In this document: piece after piece, positions 19,373 to 27,692 of the stretch
Position numbering within the stretch: position 1 is the first letter of the stretch
How the letters are laid out: the number at the start of each line of letters is the position of its first letter
Source: Brevundimonas sp.
Lineage (GTDB): Bacteria > Pseudomonadota > Alphaproteobacteria > Caulobacterales > Caulobacteraceae
NCBI RefSeq assembly: GCF_030682035.1
Contig: NZ_JAUXQZ010000045.1
Span: 124,001-188,000 of the forward strand
Direction: 5' to 3'
DNA: 64,000 nucleotides
The notes under the pieces: generated by a model
What the model saw: only the letters and a program-made list of their open reading frames with translations
Database searches by the model: none
Told to the model about the DNA's origin: nothing
Position numbers and translations under genes: made by a program

Positions 19373-20272
19373 TCAGGCGCTGGTGAACATGGCCCGGTCC
19401 GCCTTGACCGCCTCGACGATCATCGCCGTGACCGCCCGGATACGCGCCAGAGGCTTGAGGTCGGCATGGGTGACCAGCCACAGGCTGCGGTCCAGATGCA
19501 CGGCGTCGGGCAGCACACGCCGCAGATCCGTCTCGCGCGCGGCGATGAAGTCGGGCAGGACGCACAGGCCCGCCCCGGCCAGCGCGGCCTGGAGCTGGGC
19601 GATCAGGTTGGAGCTCTGCAGGGCGACATGGATGTCGACGTCGGGCGCCTGCATATAGTCGAGCTCGGGCGCGTAGAGCAGGTCGCCGATGTAGCCGATG
19701 AAGCGCTGGCCGGCCATGTCGGCGCGGGTCAGGATCGGCGGGCGTGCGTCGAGATAGGCGGGGGCGGCGTAGAGGCTGAGGCCGTAATCGGTCAGTTTGC
19801 GCGAGATCAGCCGGCCCTCGCGCGGCGCGCTGAGCGTCACGGCGATGTCGGCCTCGCGCTTGGACAGGCTGAGCACGCCGGAGATGGCCACCAGCTGGAT
19901 ATCGAGTCCAGGATGCCGGTCGGCCAGTTTGGCCATCAGCGGCGCCAGAACGTAGCTGCCGAAGCCCTCCGGCGCGCCGATCCGCACCGTGCCGGTCAGG
20001 GCCTGGTCGGCCTCGCCCAGTTCGCTGGCGGCCAGCAGGGTCAGGCTCTCGATCTTCTCCGCCGTCGGCATCAGGCGTTCGCCGTGCGGGGTCAGGGCGT
20101 AGCCCTGGGGGCTGCGGTCGAACAGCCGGGCCCCCAGACCGTCCTCCAGCGCCGCGATGCGCCGGGCCACGGTGGTGTGGTCCATGCCGGTCCGCGCGGC
20201 CGCCGTGGTCAGACGCCCCGTGCGGGCCACGGCGAGGAAGGCGCGCAGGTCGTTCCAGTTGAAGTCGGCCAC
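19373..20272 (-). CDS. LysR-family transcriptional regulator
   Basis: 299 residues from a GTG at 20272 that gives the usual LysR start (VADFNWNDLRAFLAVARTGR) and has AGGAG seven bases upstream; the ORF to 20386 is over-extended. The helix-turn-helix lies in LTTAAARTGMDHTTVARRIAALE, followed by an effector-binding domain. It is transcribed toward the aryl-CoA operon, 44 bases before it, and divergently from the 62-residue ORF and phaC. It could control either side. Confidence 0.9.
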   Translation of the reverse strand: MADFNWNDLRAFLAVARTGRLTTAAARTGMDHTTVARRIAALEDGLGARLFDRSPQGYALTPHGERLMPTAEKIESLTLLAASELGEADQALTGTVRIGAPEGFGSYVLAPLMAKLADRHPGLDIQLVAISGVLSLSKREADIAVTLSAPREGRLISRKLTDYGLSLYAAPAYLDARPPILTRADMAGQRFIGYIGDLLYAPELDYMQAPDVDIHVALQSSNLIAQLQAALAGAGLCVLPDFIAARETDLRRVLPDAVHLDRSLWLVTHADLKPLARIRAVTAMIVEAVKADRAMFTSA

Positions 20273-20282
20273 CGTCCGCTCC

Positions 20283-20309
20283 TGTGCAAAAACGCACAAC
20301 GATTGCACA
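20283..20309. promoter_or_regulatory. Candidate LysR operator: TGTGC/GCACA repeats
   Basis: Between the divergent LysR gene and the 62-residue ORF lies TGTGC-AAAAAC-GCACA (20283-20298), an inverted repeat with the T-N11-A form expected of LysR sites. A second GCACA follows at 20305-20309, eleven bases, about one helical turn, after the first. The site sits just upstream of the LysR ribosome site, so autoregulation is likely. Confidence 0.45.
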
Positions 20310-20384
20310 GATTTTGGCATCGTCAGGACAAAAAAGCCATGACATACCCCTCCATCCGAACGTCTCCTTTCCGAGGACACCGTC

Positions 20385-20573
20385 ATGGCCTTCGACTCCG
20401 CCGCCTATATGCCCGCCATCCGAACCACTATTCCCACGCCGGCAGCCGCGCTGATCGACGCATTCGACACTCACTGCCCGATCTGGGCGGCCGAGAACCC
20501 GGACCGCGCCCTGGCGTTGCTGTTCGTGGCCCCGCGCGATTGCGCGGCCGTGGATGTCCTCGTCTCGCTGTAA
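20385..20573 (+). CDS. 62-residue hypothetical protein before phaC
   Basis: A short ORF (MAFDSAAYMPAIRTTIPTP...) with a GAGGA ribosome site about seven bases upstream. It ends 15 bases before phaC on the same strand. There is no signal peptide, membrane segment or motif that I recognise; it has one Cys in TSHC-like context (DTHCPIWA) and another in RDCAAVDV. It may be a small protein co-expressed with the PHA synthase, or a leader ORF. Its reality rests on the ribosome site and spacing. Confidence 0.5.
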   Translation: MAFDSAAYMPAIRTTIPTPAAALIDAFDTHCPIWAAENPDRALALLFVAPRDCAAVDVLVSL

Positions 20574-20588
20574 GCGGAAAGCCTGCCC

Positions 20589-22373
20589 ATGACCGTTTCC
20601 CAGCCGCCGGTTCCCCATCTGCCTGACCCGACCGTCGTGGCCGAGACCCTGACCACCCTGATGCAGAACGCCGCCGCCGCGGTGCGCACGACCATGGCCC
20701 AGGCCGCCGCGCCCCAGGCGCTGCCCTATGATCCGGCGACGCTCACGCGGGCGATGATCGACTTCAACACCGCGGTGATGATCCAGCCCGCGGCGCTGTT
20801 CGAGGCCCAGGCGAACAACTGGAACGACTGGGTCGCCCTGTGGCGCGCCATGGGCGAGCGGGCCATGGGCCAGGAGGCCACTCCCGTCGCCGCTCCGGCC
20901 AAGGGCGATCGCCGCTTCTCCGACCCGGCGTGGAGCGACGAACCGGTCTATGACTATCTGAAACAGGCCTATCTGCTGGCCGCGCGCCAGCTGCAGGATT
21001 TCGTCGCCGCCGCACCGGTCGATGACGCGACCCGCGCCCAGGTCGACTTCGCCAGCCGCCAGATGATGAACGCCTTGGCGCCGACGAATTTCGCCCACAC
21101 CAATCCGCAGGTCGCCCGCCGCACCATCGAGAGCGGCGGCCTGAACCTGATGACCGGTCTGTCGAACCTGCTGGAGGACGTCGGCAGGGGGCAGGGGCTG
21201 GTCAGCCGCCGCGCGCCGAATGATTTCGAGCTTGGCGTCAACGTCGCCGCCACGCCGGGCGCGGTCGTGTTCAAGAACCACCTGATGGAACTGATCCAGT
21301 ATGCGCCGACGACCGACACGGTCTATCGCCGCCCGCTGCTGTTCGTGCCGCCGCTGGTCAACAAATACTACCTCTTCGACCTGACGCCCAAGGCCAGCTA
21401 TCTGAAATGGCTGGTCGATCAGGGCCACACCGTCTTCGTCATCTCCTGGGCCAACCCGGACGAGAGCCACGCTGACAACGGCATGGACGCCTATGTGAAG
21501 GACGGCGTCATCGCCGCCCTTGACGCCGTCGAGGCAGCCACGGGCGAGCCGGACGCGGATCTGGTCTCCTACTGCCTGGGCGGCACGCTCTCGGCCATGA
21601 CGCTGGCCTATCTGGCCCGTACAGGCCGGGCTGACCGCATCGCCTCGGCCACCCTGATCGCCACCCTCGTCGACTTCGGCGAGATGGGCGAATGGTCGGT
21701 GTTCACCGGCGAAGACGACCTGAAAGCCTTTGACCGCTATCTGGACGACAAGGGCTATGTCGAGGCCCACGACCTGACCAAGCTGTTCTCGGCCGTGCGC
21801 GCCAACGACCTGATCTGGTCGTCGGTGGTGAACCATTATCTGCTGGGCGACGAGGCCCGCGCCTCGGACCTGCTGTGGTGGTTTGACGACGGTTCGCGCA
21901 TCCCGGCGCGGATGCTGAAGGAATACGGCCGCCAGATCCTGCGCGGGAACCAGCTCAAGGACGGCGGGGTCGCGATCGACGGCGTGACGCTGGACCTCAA
22001 GGCGATCGAGACCCCGGTCATGATCGTGGCGCTGAAGGATGATCATGTCTCGGCCTGGAAGAACACCTACGCCGGTCGCGCCTTCTTCGGCGGGCCGACG
22101 CGGTTCCTGCTGGGGGGCTCGGGCCACAACGCCGGAATGATCAATCCGCCGGCGGCCAACAGGCACGGCTACTGGACCAATGAAGACGCCCCCGCTGACG
22201 CCGAGGCCTGGCTGGCCGGCGCCGAGCAGAAGGCCGGTTCGTGGTGGCCCGAATGGCAGGGCTGGCTCGACGCCGGCGGGGCCGACGACAAGGTCAAGGC
22301 CCGCAAGGTGGGCTCAGGCAAGCTGAAGGCCGGCGCCGCCGCGCCCGGCGACTACGTCCGGGTTCGGCATTAG
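20589..22373 (+). CDS. phaC: Class I poly(3-hydroxyalkanoate) synthase (PhaC)
   Basis: 594 residues, typical of class I PhaC. The lipase-like box SYCLGGTLSA holds the catalytic cysteine (about 329). The N-terminal domain has the PhaC_N block (LLFVPPLVNKYYLFDL). The histidine lies in GGSGHNAGMINPP and an aspartate in VALKDDHVSAW. It polymerises 3-hydroxyacyl-CoA into storage granules. No phaA, phaB, phaP or phaR is adjacent. It is convergent with the DNA ligase gene. Confidence 0.95.
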   Translation: MTVSQPPVPHLPDPTVVAETLTTLMQNAAAAVRTTMAQAAAPQALPYDPATLTRAMIDFNTAVMIQPAALFEAQANNWNDWVALWRAMGERAMGQEATPVAAPAKGDRRFSDPAWSDEPVYDYLKQAYLLAARQLQDFVAAAPVDDATRAQVDFASRQMMNALAPTNFAHTNPQVARRTIESGGLNLMTGLSNLLEDVGRGQGLVSRRAPNDFELGVNVAATPGAVVFKNHLMELIQYAPTTDTVYRRPLLFVPPLVNKYYLFDLTPKASYLKWLVDQGHTVFVISWANPDESHADNGMDAYVKDGVIAALDAVEAATGEPDADLVSYCLGGTLSAMTLAYLARTGRADRIASATLIATLVDFGEMGEWSVFTGEDDLKAFDRYLDDKGYVEAHDLTKLFSAVRANDLIWSSVVNHYLLGDEARASDLLWWFDDGSRIPARMLKEYGRQILRGNQLKDGGVAIDGVTLDLKAIETPVMIVALKDDHVSAWKNTYAGRAFFGGPTRFLLGGSGHNAGMINPPAANRHGYWTNEDAPADAEAWLAGAEQKAGSWWPEWQGWLDAGGADDKVKARKVGSGKLKAGAAAPGDYVRVRH

Positions 22374-22399
22374 GTCTTTGGACGCCCCGGCCTGACGGC

Positions 22400-24022
22400 T
22401 CACCCCAGCGCCGGTTCGACCTGATCCAACATCCCCTCCAGCGTCGCCAGTTCGTCCGCCTCCTTCGCCGGCTTGTCCCAGCGGATGCGGCTGATCCGGG
22501 GGAAACGCATGGCGACCCCTGACTTGTGGCGTTTCGACCGCTGCAGACCCTCGAACGCCACCTCCAGCACCAGGCCGAACTCGCGGTCCGCCCGCACCGA
22601 CCGCACCGGGCCGAAGCGTTCGACCGTGTGGTCGCGCACGAATTTGTCGATCTGCTTCAGCTCCTCGTCGGTGAAACCGAAATAGGCCTTGCCCACCGGC
22701 GTCAACGCATGGGCCCCGTTCGCGTCCTCGATCCATACGCCGAAGGTGTAGTCGGAATAGAAGCTGGAGCGCTTGCCGTGACCCCGCTGGGCGTACATCA
22801 GCACCGCGTCGATCAGGTGCGGATCCCGCTTCCACTTGAACCACGGTCCCTTGGGTCGGCCCGCCTCATAGACGCTGTCGAGTCGTTTGAGCATCAGCCC
22901 CTCCGCCGCCGCCGGATCGCCGGCGGGCGGCGCGAGACGCAAGGCCGTGAGCGCCTCCCACGACGCGAACGGCTGCACCGGCGACAGATCGATCCGGTCG
23001 GACGCCGTCCTGGCGACCAGGGCCTCCAGCCGTGCCCGCCGCTCGACGAAGGTCAGGCCGCGCAGATCGACGCCGTCCGCCGCCAGCAGGTCATAGGCGC
23101 GGATGCCGGCGGGATAGGCCGCCATCACCCTGGCGTCCGCGGCCTTGCGATTCAGCCGTTGCTGCAGGTCGCCGAACGGCGCGACCCGTCCGTCCCGCAA
23201 AACCAGCAGCTCGCCGTCGATCACCCCTTCATAGGTCAGGGCTGACAGCACGTCGGGGAAGGCCGCCGACACATCCTCTCCGGTGCGGCTGTAGAGGCGT
23301 TTCACCCCGCCCTCGCTGGTGGCCTGAACCCGGATGCCGTCCCATTTCCATTCGGCGGCGTAGGCGGCGGGGTCCAGCTTCGGCAGGTCCGCCTCGTCGA
23401 GCGGCTGGGCCAGCATGACCGGCCTGAACCGGCCGTGGGCGTCGGCCGCAGGACGGTCGGCCTTGCCGTCCAGCCAGGCCAGAAGGTCGGCATAGGGCGG
23501 CGTCTGGGCGTGCCAGACCTCCTGGATCTCGGCGACCTCGACCCCGCCGAAGTCCGCCGCGGCCTGCCAGGCCAGCCGCGCCGAGACCCCCACGCGCAAC
23601 CCCCCGGTCACGAGCTTGAGCAGGGCCCAGCGGCCGTCGGCGTCCAGCGCGTCCAGCCACCCCTCCAGCAGCGCCCGGACCTCGCCGCGTTTTGCCTGTG
23701 TCAGGGCGTCGACCACCTCCGACAGATCGGGCTCCCGGTTGGCGCCGTGACGGGCGGGCCAGATCAGGGCCGCGGTCTCGGCCAGGTCGCCGACATAGTC
23801 GTGGGACAGCCGGAACAGTTCCGGATCGACCCGCGCCTCGACCGCCTGGCGGATCATGGTCGGCTTGGCGGCGGTGAACGACAGGGCGCCGGTCAGGGCG
23901 GCCAGGGCCCAGCCTCGATCAGGATCCGGTGCGTCCGCCAAGTGGTCGCGGATCAGCCGTAGTTTGGCGTTGCGCGACGCGGTCAGCGACAGGCGATCCA
24001 GCAGGGCGGCGAAGGCGCGCAT
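22400..24022 (-). CDS. ATP-dependent DNA ligase, exonuclease-associated type
   Basis: 540 residues. The nucleotidyltransferase motif I is EWKWDGIRVQ with the adenylated lysine near 226; an N-terminal LigB/LigI-like domain precedes it, and the C-terminal OB domain ends with GVAMRFPRISRIRWDK. This group usually sits beside an MBL-fold exonuclease and has been linked to crosslink or cisplatin damage tolerance. Here the partner is directly upstream, sharing one base (TGATG). The DEXH helicase and PdeM-like phosphatase often seen with the pair are absent from the window. Confidence 0.9.
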   Translation of the reverse strand: MRAFAALLDRLSLTASRNAKLRLIRDHLADAPDPDRGWALAALTGALSFTAAKPTMIRQAVEARVDPELFRLSHDYVGDLAETAALIWPARHGANREPDLSEVVDALTQAKRGEVRALLEGWLDALDADGRWALLKLVTGGLRVGVSARLAWQAAADFGGVEVAEIQEVWHAQTPPYADLLAWLDGKADRPAADAHGRFRPVMLAQPLDEADLPKLDPAAYAAEWKWDGIRVQATSEGGVKRLYSRTGEDVSAAFPDVLSALTYEGVIDGELLVLRDGRVAPFGDLQQRLNRKAADARVMAAYPAGIRAYDLLAADGVDLRGLTFVERRARLEALVARTASDRIDLSPVQPFASWEALTALRLAPPAGDPAAAEGLMLKRLDSVYEAGRPKGPWFKWKRDPHLIDAVLMYAQRGHGKRSSFYSDYTFGVWIEDANGAHALTPVGKAYFGFTDEELKQIDKFVRDHTVERFGPVRSVRADREFGLVLEVAFEGLQRSKRHKSGVAMRFPRISRIRWDKPAKEADELATLEGMLDQVEPALG

Positions 24023-25056
24023 CAGTCGTCGTCCTCGTCCTCGTAGCCAACCAGGTGCAGGGCGCGCGCCGTCAGCCCGTTCAACTCGGCCCAGCGGCGC
24101 AGGGCGTCGTCGCGTCCGTGGGTGATCCAGATCTCTTCGGGCGAAAGCTCTGTCAGGGTCTCGGTCAGCTCGTCCCAGTCCGCGTGGTCCGACAGCACCA
24201 GCGGCAGCTCCACGCCCCGCTGCCGCGCCCGGGCCCGCACGCTCATCCAGCCCGAGGCGAAGGCCGTGACCGGGTCGGGAAACCGCCGGCTCCAGCGATC
24301 GGCCAGCGCCGAGGGCGGGGCGATGATGATGCGCCCGGCGAAATCGGCCTTGGACCCGGTCGCCGGCGCCAGCGCGCCCAGCGACACGCCGAAATGCTCG
24401 TACAGCCGGTTCAGCCGCTCCAGCGCGCCGTGGACATAGATGGTCTCGTCATAGCCGGCCTCGCGCAGCAGGCGGATCACGCGTTGCGCCTTGCCGAGGG
24501 CATAGGCCCCGACCAGATGGGCGCGCTCGGGAAACTGCTGGACCGACCGCAGTAACCGCCCGATCTCCTGCGTGTCCGGCGGATGGCGAAACACGGGCAG
24601 ACCGAAGGTCGCCTCGGTGATGAAGACGTCGCTGGGCACGGGTTCGAACGGGACACAGGTCGGATCGCGTCGGCGCTTGTAGTCCCCCGAGGCCGTGATC
24701 GTCAGTCCGCCCTGACGAACCGTTGCCTGTGCCGAGCCCAGAACATGGCCCGCCGGCGCCAGCGACAGCTCGACACCCCCGATCACGACCCGCTCGCCAT
24801 AGGCCAGCGACTGCGCGTGACCGGCGAAGTCGTGGCCGTAGCGTTCGCCCATGATGGCCAGGGTTTCAGGGGTCGCCAGTACGGCGCCGTGCCCCGCTCG
24901 CGCATGATCGGCGTGGCCGTGGGTGATGACCGCCCGATCGACGGGCCGCGGCGGATCGATGAAAAACGCTCCACCTGGACACCAGAGCCCGTCCGGCGTG
25001 GGGCGCAGGATCGAGTCAAAACGGCGTGAAGTGCGACGGTCAGCGGGCGGGGGCAT
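24022..25056 (-). CDS. Ligase-associated MBL-fold DNA exonuclease
   Basis: 344 residues from the ATG at 25056 (MPPPADRR); the ORF to 25248 is over-extended. The metallo-beta-lactamase motif THGHADHARAGH lies near the N-terminus, with GDYKRRRDP and LSDHADWDEL further on, as in SNM1/CPSF-type nucleases. It should process DNA ends before sealing by the partner ligase. The C-terminus is acidic (YEDEDDD). Confidence 0.9.
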   Translation of the reverse strand: MPPPADRRTSRRFDSILRPTPDGLWCPGGAFFIDPPRPVDRAVITHGHADHARAGHGAVLATPETLAIMGERYGHDFAGHAQSLAYGERVVIGGVELSLAPAGHVLGSAQATVRQGGLTITASGDYKRRRDPTCVPFEPVPSDVFITEATFGLPVFRHPPDTQEIGRLLRSVQQFPERAHLVGAYALGKAQRVIRLLREAGYDETIYVHGALERLNRLYEHFGVSLGALAPATGSKADFAGRIIIAPPSALADRWSRRFPDPVTAFASGWMSVRARARQRGVELPLVLSDHADWDELTETLTELSPEEIWITHGRDDALRRWAELNGLTARALHLVGYEDEDDD

Positions 25057-25324
25057 GGGGTTCCGGAGCGAGTTTGCAGAACCTTGAACGCCGCGACAAT
25101 GCGAGGTTTCCGTCGGGTCCAGTCCGCAACGTGTGCCGCCTGGCATGGGACCGCAGACCGTCCGCAAGGTTTTCAACAGTGGAGCTAGTCCGGCAGCGCC
25201 CATTACCCCCAGACGTCGTCTTGGAGGCGTCAGCCGCCGCCGAACCAATCCAGGAGCAGGTCATATCGTATTCCCCGCGGTTCACCGGGCGGCGGCGGGG
25301 TTTGACGCGTGCCCGTCTGGATCT

Positions 25325-25641
25325 CGGCTTCGCCGGAATCCTCCGGAACGGTGTGGGCGAGGACGAGAGCTTCACGTTCGCAGCCTCGAACTTCACAGCC
25401 GGCGCGACTGATGTCGACGGGGGGCACGCTCACCATTGTGTCGGTGGGCACCAGCGCAAATGGCGCCACAGTGACCCTGAACGCCGACGGGACTGTCCTG
25501 TACAATCCGATCGGCCATCTGGACTTCCTGGCTGCCCGCCTCAAGGCATGACGCGATGCAACTGACGATCACAGAAGACGGCCAAATCCTGGGCAGAGAT
25601 AACTGGATCGACACCAGCGGCCTCTACACCTGGGCCTAAGC
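25325..25641 (+). pseudogene. Frameshifted fragment of a cadherin/VCBS-like repeat surface protein
   Basis: One frame reads GVGEDESFTFAASNFTAGAT then DVDGG, and the next frame continues TLTIVSVGTSANGATVTLNA, DGTVLYNP. Together these match a bacterial cadherin-like repeat (EDxxFTFxAxDxxxxxTDVDGxTLTIVSV...). The switch falls in a run of six G (GACGGGGGGCACG), where five would keep the frame. A final piece follows (MQLTITEDGQILGRDNWIDT to a stop near 25639). No start or upstream part is present, so this is a decayed remnant at the island edge. Confidence 0.65.
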
Positions 25642-25651
25642 CAACGCGACT

Positions 25652-25672
25652 GCCGGACCTTGGGGGTCCGGC
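25652..25672. terminator. Perfect 8-bp hairpin
   Basis: GCCGGACC-TTGGG-GGTCCGGC forms a perfect GC-rich stem with a five-base loop. It follows the end of the cadherin-like fragment and lies just before an IS6-type end. There is no T-tract, so termination is plausible but unproven. Confidence 0.4.
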
Positions 25673-25676
25673 GGTC

Positions 25677-25765
25677 GGGTGCTGTCAGTCCGCCGACAAC
25701 TTGTGTCCACGAGACGCGGGTGGAGCAGGCGACGCCGAGCCTGTCCGGCGAGGGTCCTCCACCCG
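25677..25765 (-). mobile_element. Truncated IS6-type element, right end (remnant A)
   Basis: The sequence beginning GGGTGCTGTCAGTC with CGACAACTTGT and TCCAC closely matches the terminal repeat at 48530. The minus strand just inside reads WRTLAG, matching the transposase C-terminus EWKTLAG of the 48.6 kb remnant. Similarity stops after about 85 bases, so only the last part of the element is left. It has the same orientation as the 48530 copy. Confidence 0.65.
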
Positions 25766-25917
25766 TTGGGCGGGAGCAGACGCAATCGATTCGCGACTTG
25801 CGGAATACCGAGTTTGCACGGCTACAGGTCACCGCCGACGAGACCGAGGGTGAAGCCTACGACCGAGCCCGAGGCCCCTGCCAGGATGGGCTGGATCAGA
25901 TCCATCCGCCGCCCGCC

Positions 25918-26229
25918 TCAGCGGCGCTCGACCGGCAGCCCCGCAGCCTGCCAGCCGTCGATCCCGCCTTCCAGCAGATAGACGTCGTCTGTGTCCACGG
26001 TGCTCGCAAGGGCGGAGGCGTTCATCTGCGTGCGCCGACCGCTGCGGCAGTGGAATATGACCGGCTGGCCCGGCTTGGCCGCCAGCCCGGCCGCGCCCGT
26101 TGAAAGGGGCGCGGGGTGGGCTCCGGCGATGACCAGGGCGCATTCGCCGGGCTCGCGGATGTCGACCAGTAGCGCCCCTTCTGCGACGAGGCGGGCGGCA
26201 TCTTCGGGGGTGATGGATTTGGTGCTCAT
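25918..26229 (-). CDS. Rhodanese-like sulfurtransferase
   Basis: 103 residues from the ATG at 26229, with GAGGA at good distance; the ORF to 26301 is over-extended. It is a single rhodanese domain with active-site loop HCRSGRRTQ and the LLVDIREPGE block. It transfers sulfane sulfur between thiols in the cytoplasm. It lies 110 bases after the persulfide dioxygenase gene on the same strand and completes a sulfide/persulfide detoxification set. Confidence 0.9.
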   Translation of the reverse strand: MSTKSITPEDAARLVAEGALLVDIREPGECALVIAGAHPAPLSTGAAGLAAKPGQPVIFHCRSGRRTQMNASALASTVDTDDVYLLEGGIDGWQAAGLPVERR

Positions 26230-26339
26230 GTCAGTTTCCTCGGGTTGCAGGCGGGCGGCGCCCGCCGTCTGGTGGGAACAGGTCGCGAGTAGGCGCAACA
26301 CGGCCGCGCCGGTGGCCCCTCAATCGCCAGCCTCCATCG

Positions 26340-27239
26340 TTATACGCCACGAGGTGGCTTGAACTGGTTGGCGGGTATGCGGAAGAACACACGCCCGTTG
26401 GCGTCCGGCTCGGGCAGTCGCCCGCCCCGGATATTCACCTGAAGGGCGTAGAGCATGAGGTTGGGCAGGGGCAGGTTGGCGTCGCGCTCATCACGCAATG
26501 CGACAAACTCTGCCTCCGACCGGCCTCGGCCAACGTGGATGTTGCTGGCCTTTTGTTCAGCGACTGTGCTGAAGCAGGCCGGCTCGCGGCCTCCGGGCCC
26601 GTAGTCATGACCGACGAACACGCCGGTGCGGTCCGGCAACGCCAGCAGATCCTGAATGCTGCGGTAGAGCGCCCTCGAATCACCGCCGGGAAAGTCAGCC
26701 CGGGAAGTGCCGGCGTCCGGCATCATCAGGGTATCGTGCACGAAGGCGTTGCCCCCGATCACGTAAGTAATGGATGCCATTGTGTGTCCGGGTGAGAACA
26801 TCACACGCCCCTCAAGCCCCCCCAGCTTGAAGCGCTCCTCACTCTTAAACAGCCGGTCCCAATAACGTCCGTCAACAGGGAATGCGTCGGCGAGACCGTA
26901 GAGATTTTTCCACAATATCTGAACGTCCGTGACCTTCTCGCCGATCGCCGTCGGGGCTCCCAGCTTTTCCGTCAGGTAGGGCGCCGCTGAGAAGTGGTCG
27001 GCATGCGGGTGGGTATCCAGAATCCATTCGACGGCCAGGTTGCGGTCGCGAATATGGTCGAGGATCCGGTCCGCGTTGCCGGTGGACGTTGAGGCCGCCT
27101 TCTCGTCAAAGTCCCAGACAGGATCGATGATGGCCGCAGCCCGTGTGGTCGGATCGACGATCACATACTGCCAGCTCCCGGTTTTCTGATCGTGAAAGGC
27201 CGCAATCTCGGCCCCGCCGTGGGTGAAGTATTTGATCAC
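26340..27239 (-). CDS. Persulfide dioxygenase-like MBL-fold protein (Blh/ETHE1 type)
   Basis: 299 residues from a GTG at 27239. Metal ligands are in THPHADHF, SPGHTMAS and VGHDYGPGG, the spacing of ETHE1/Blh persulfide dioxygenases, which oxidise glutathione persulfide to sulfite. The GTG overlaps the stop of the small gene upstream (GTGA). It is the stand-alone MBL domain, without the N-terminal sulfurtransferase domain of the fused Blh proteins. Genes of this type are BigR targets in other bacteria. Confidence 0.9.
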   Translation of the reverse strand: MIKYFTHGGAEIAAFHDQKTGSWQYVIVDPTTRAAAIIDPVWDFDEKAASTSTGNADRILDHIRDRNLAVEWILDTHPHADHFSAAPYLTEKLGAPTAIGEKVTDVQILWKNLYGLADAFPVDGRYWDRLFKSEERFKLGGLEGRVMFSPGHTMASITYVIGGNAFVHDTLMMPDAGTSRADFPGGDSRALYRSIQDLLALPDRTGVFVGHDYGPGGREPACFSTVAEQKASNIHVGRGRSEAEFVALRDERDANLPLPNLMLYALQVNIRGGRLPEPDANGRVFFRIPANQFKPPRGV

Positions 27240-27448
27240 CGTCTCACCTCCAATGACGGCGGCGGCTCGGCGAGCGGCGCCACCAATATCTGGCTGTAGC
27301 GGCGGCCGTCGTCACACACCGGGAAGCCCACGAAGTCTACTCCGTTGTGGTCGGCGGCCTGGCACGCCAGATCGCGGAACTCTGCCCACATGACCAGGCC
27401 GCGCGGCCCGGAGATGGCCGTCCGTCTTATTGGTGACGCTGTGGGCAT
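27236..27448 (-). CDS. 70-residue unknown protein coupled to the persulfide dioxygenase
   Basis: The ORF overlaps the dioxygenase GTG by four bases (GTGA), which argues that it is translated. The part from the internal Met (MWAEFRDLACQAADHNG) through VGFPVCDDGRRYSQ looks protein-like, while the first 19 residues do not. The true start may be 27391 or an unseen alternative. I do not recognise the family. It could be a fragment left by deletion, since its upstream neighbour SQR is also damaged. Confidence 0.45.
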   Translation of the reverse strand: MPTASPIRRTAISGPRGLVMWAEFRDLACQAADHNGVDFVGFPVCDDGRRYSQILVAPLAEPPPSLEVRR

Positions 27449-27488
27449 GGCAGGCTTCCAGCAGACGATCCAGCAGCTTTCTCGATCC

Positions 27489-27692
27489 TCAACGAAACGC
27501 CGTTCCCGGCCGCACGCCCAGCCGTCGGAACAGCATGGCGGCTGGGCAGAAGCCTGTGATCGAGGCCTGAAGCAGGTTCAGGCCGATGAAGACCGTCAGC
27601 CAAATCCATGTCGGATGCACCCAGTGGGTCAGCGCCAGGCTGACAAGCACCATGAAGCCAGCGAACATCATGACGGCGCGGTCGAGGCTCAT
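27489..27692 (-). CDS. DUF2892 (YgaP-like) inner-membrane protein
   Basis: 67 residues with two hydrophobic helices (MMFAGFMVLVSLALTH and WIWLTVFIGLNLLQASITG) and the conserved TGFCP motif followed by the LFRRLGVRPG tail. Such proteins accompany rhodaneses and sulfide-handling genes and are a known part of the BigR operon. The ATG overlaps the stop of the SQR remnant (ATGA). Confidence 0.88.
   Translation of the reverse strand: MSLDRAVMMFAGFMVLVSLALTHWVHPTWIWLTVFIGLNLLQASITGFCPAAMLFRRLGVRPGTAFR

Noticed and set aside
19332-22166. 944-codon minus-strand ORF spanning LysR, the small ORF and phaC
   Set aside because: It crosses an intergenic promoter region and lies out of frame with LysR and antisense to phaC. 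It is an artefact of high GC content.
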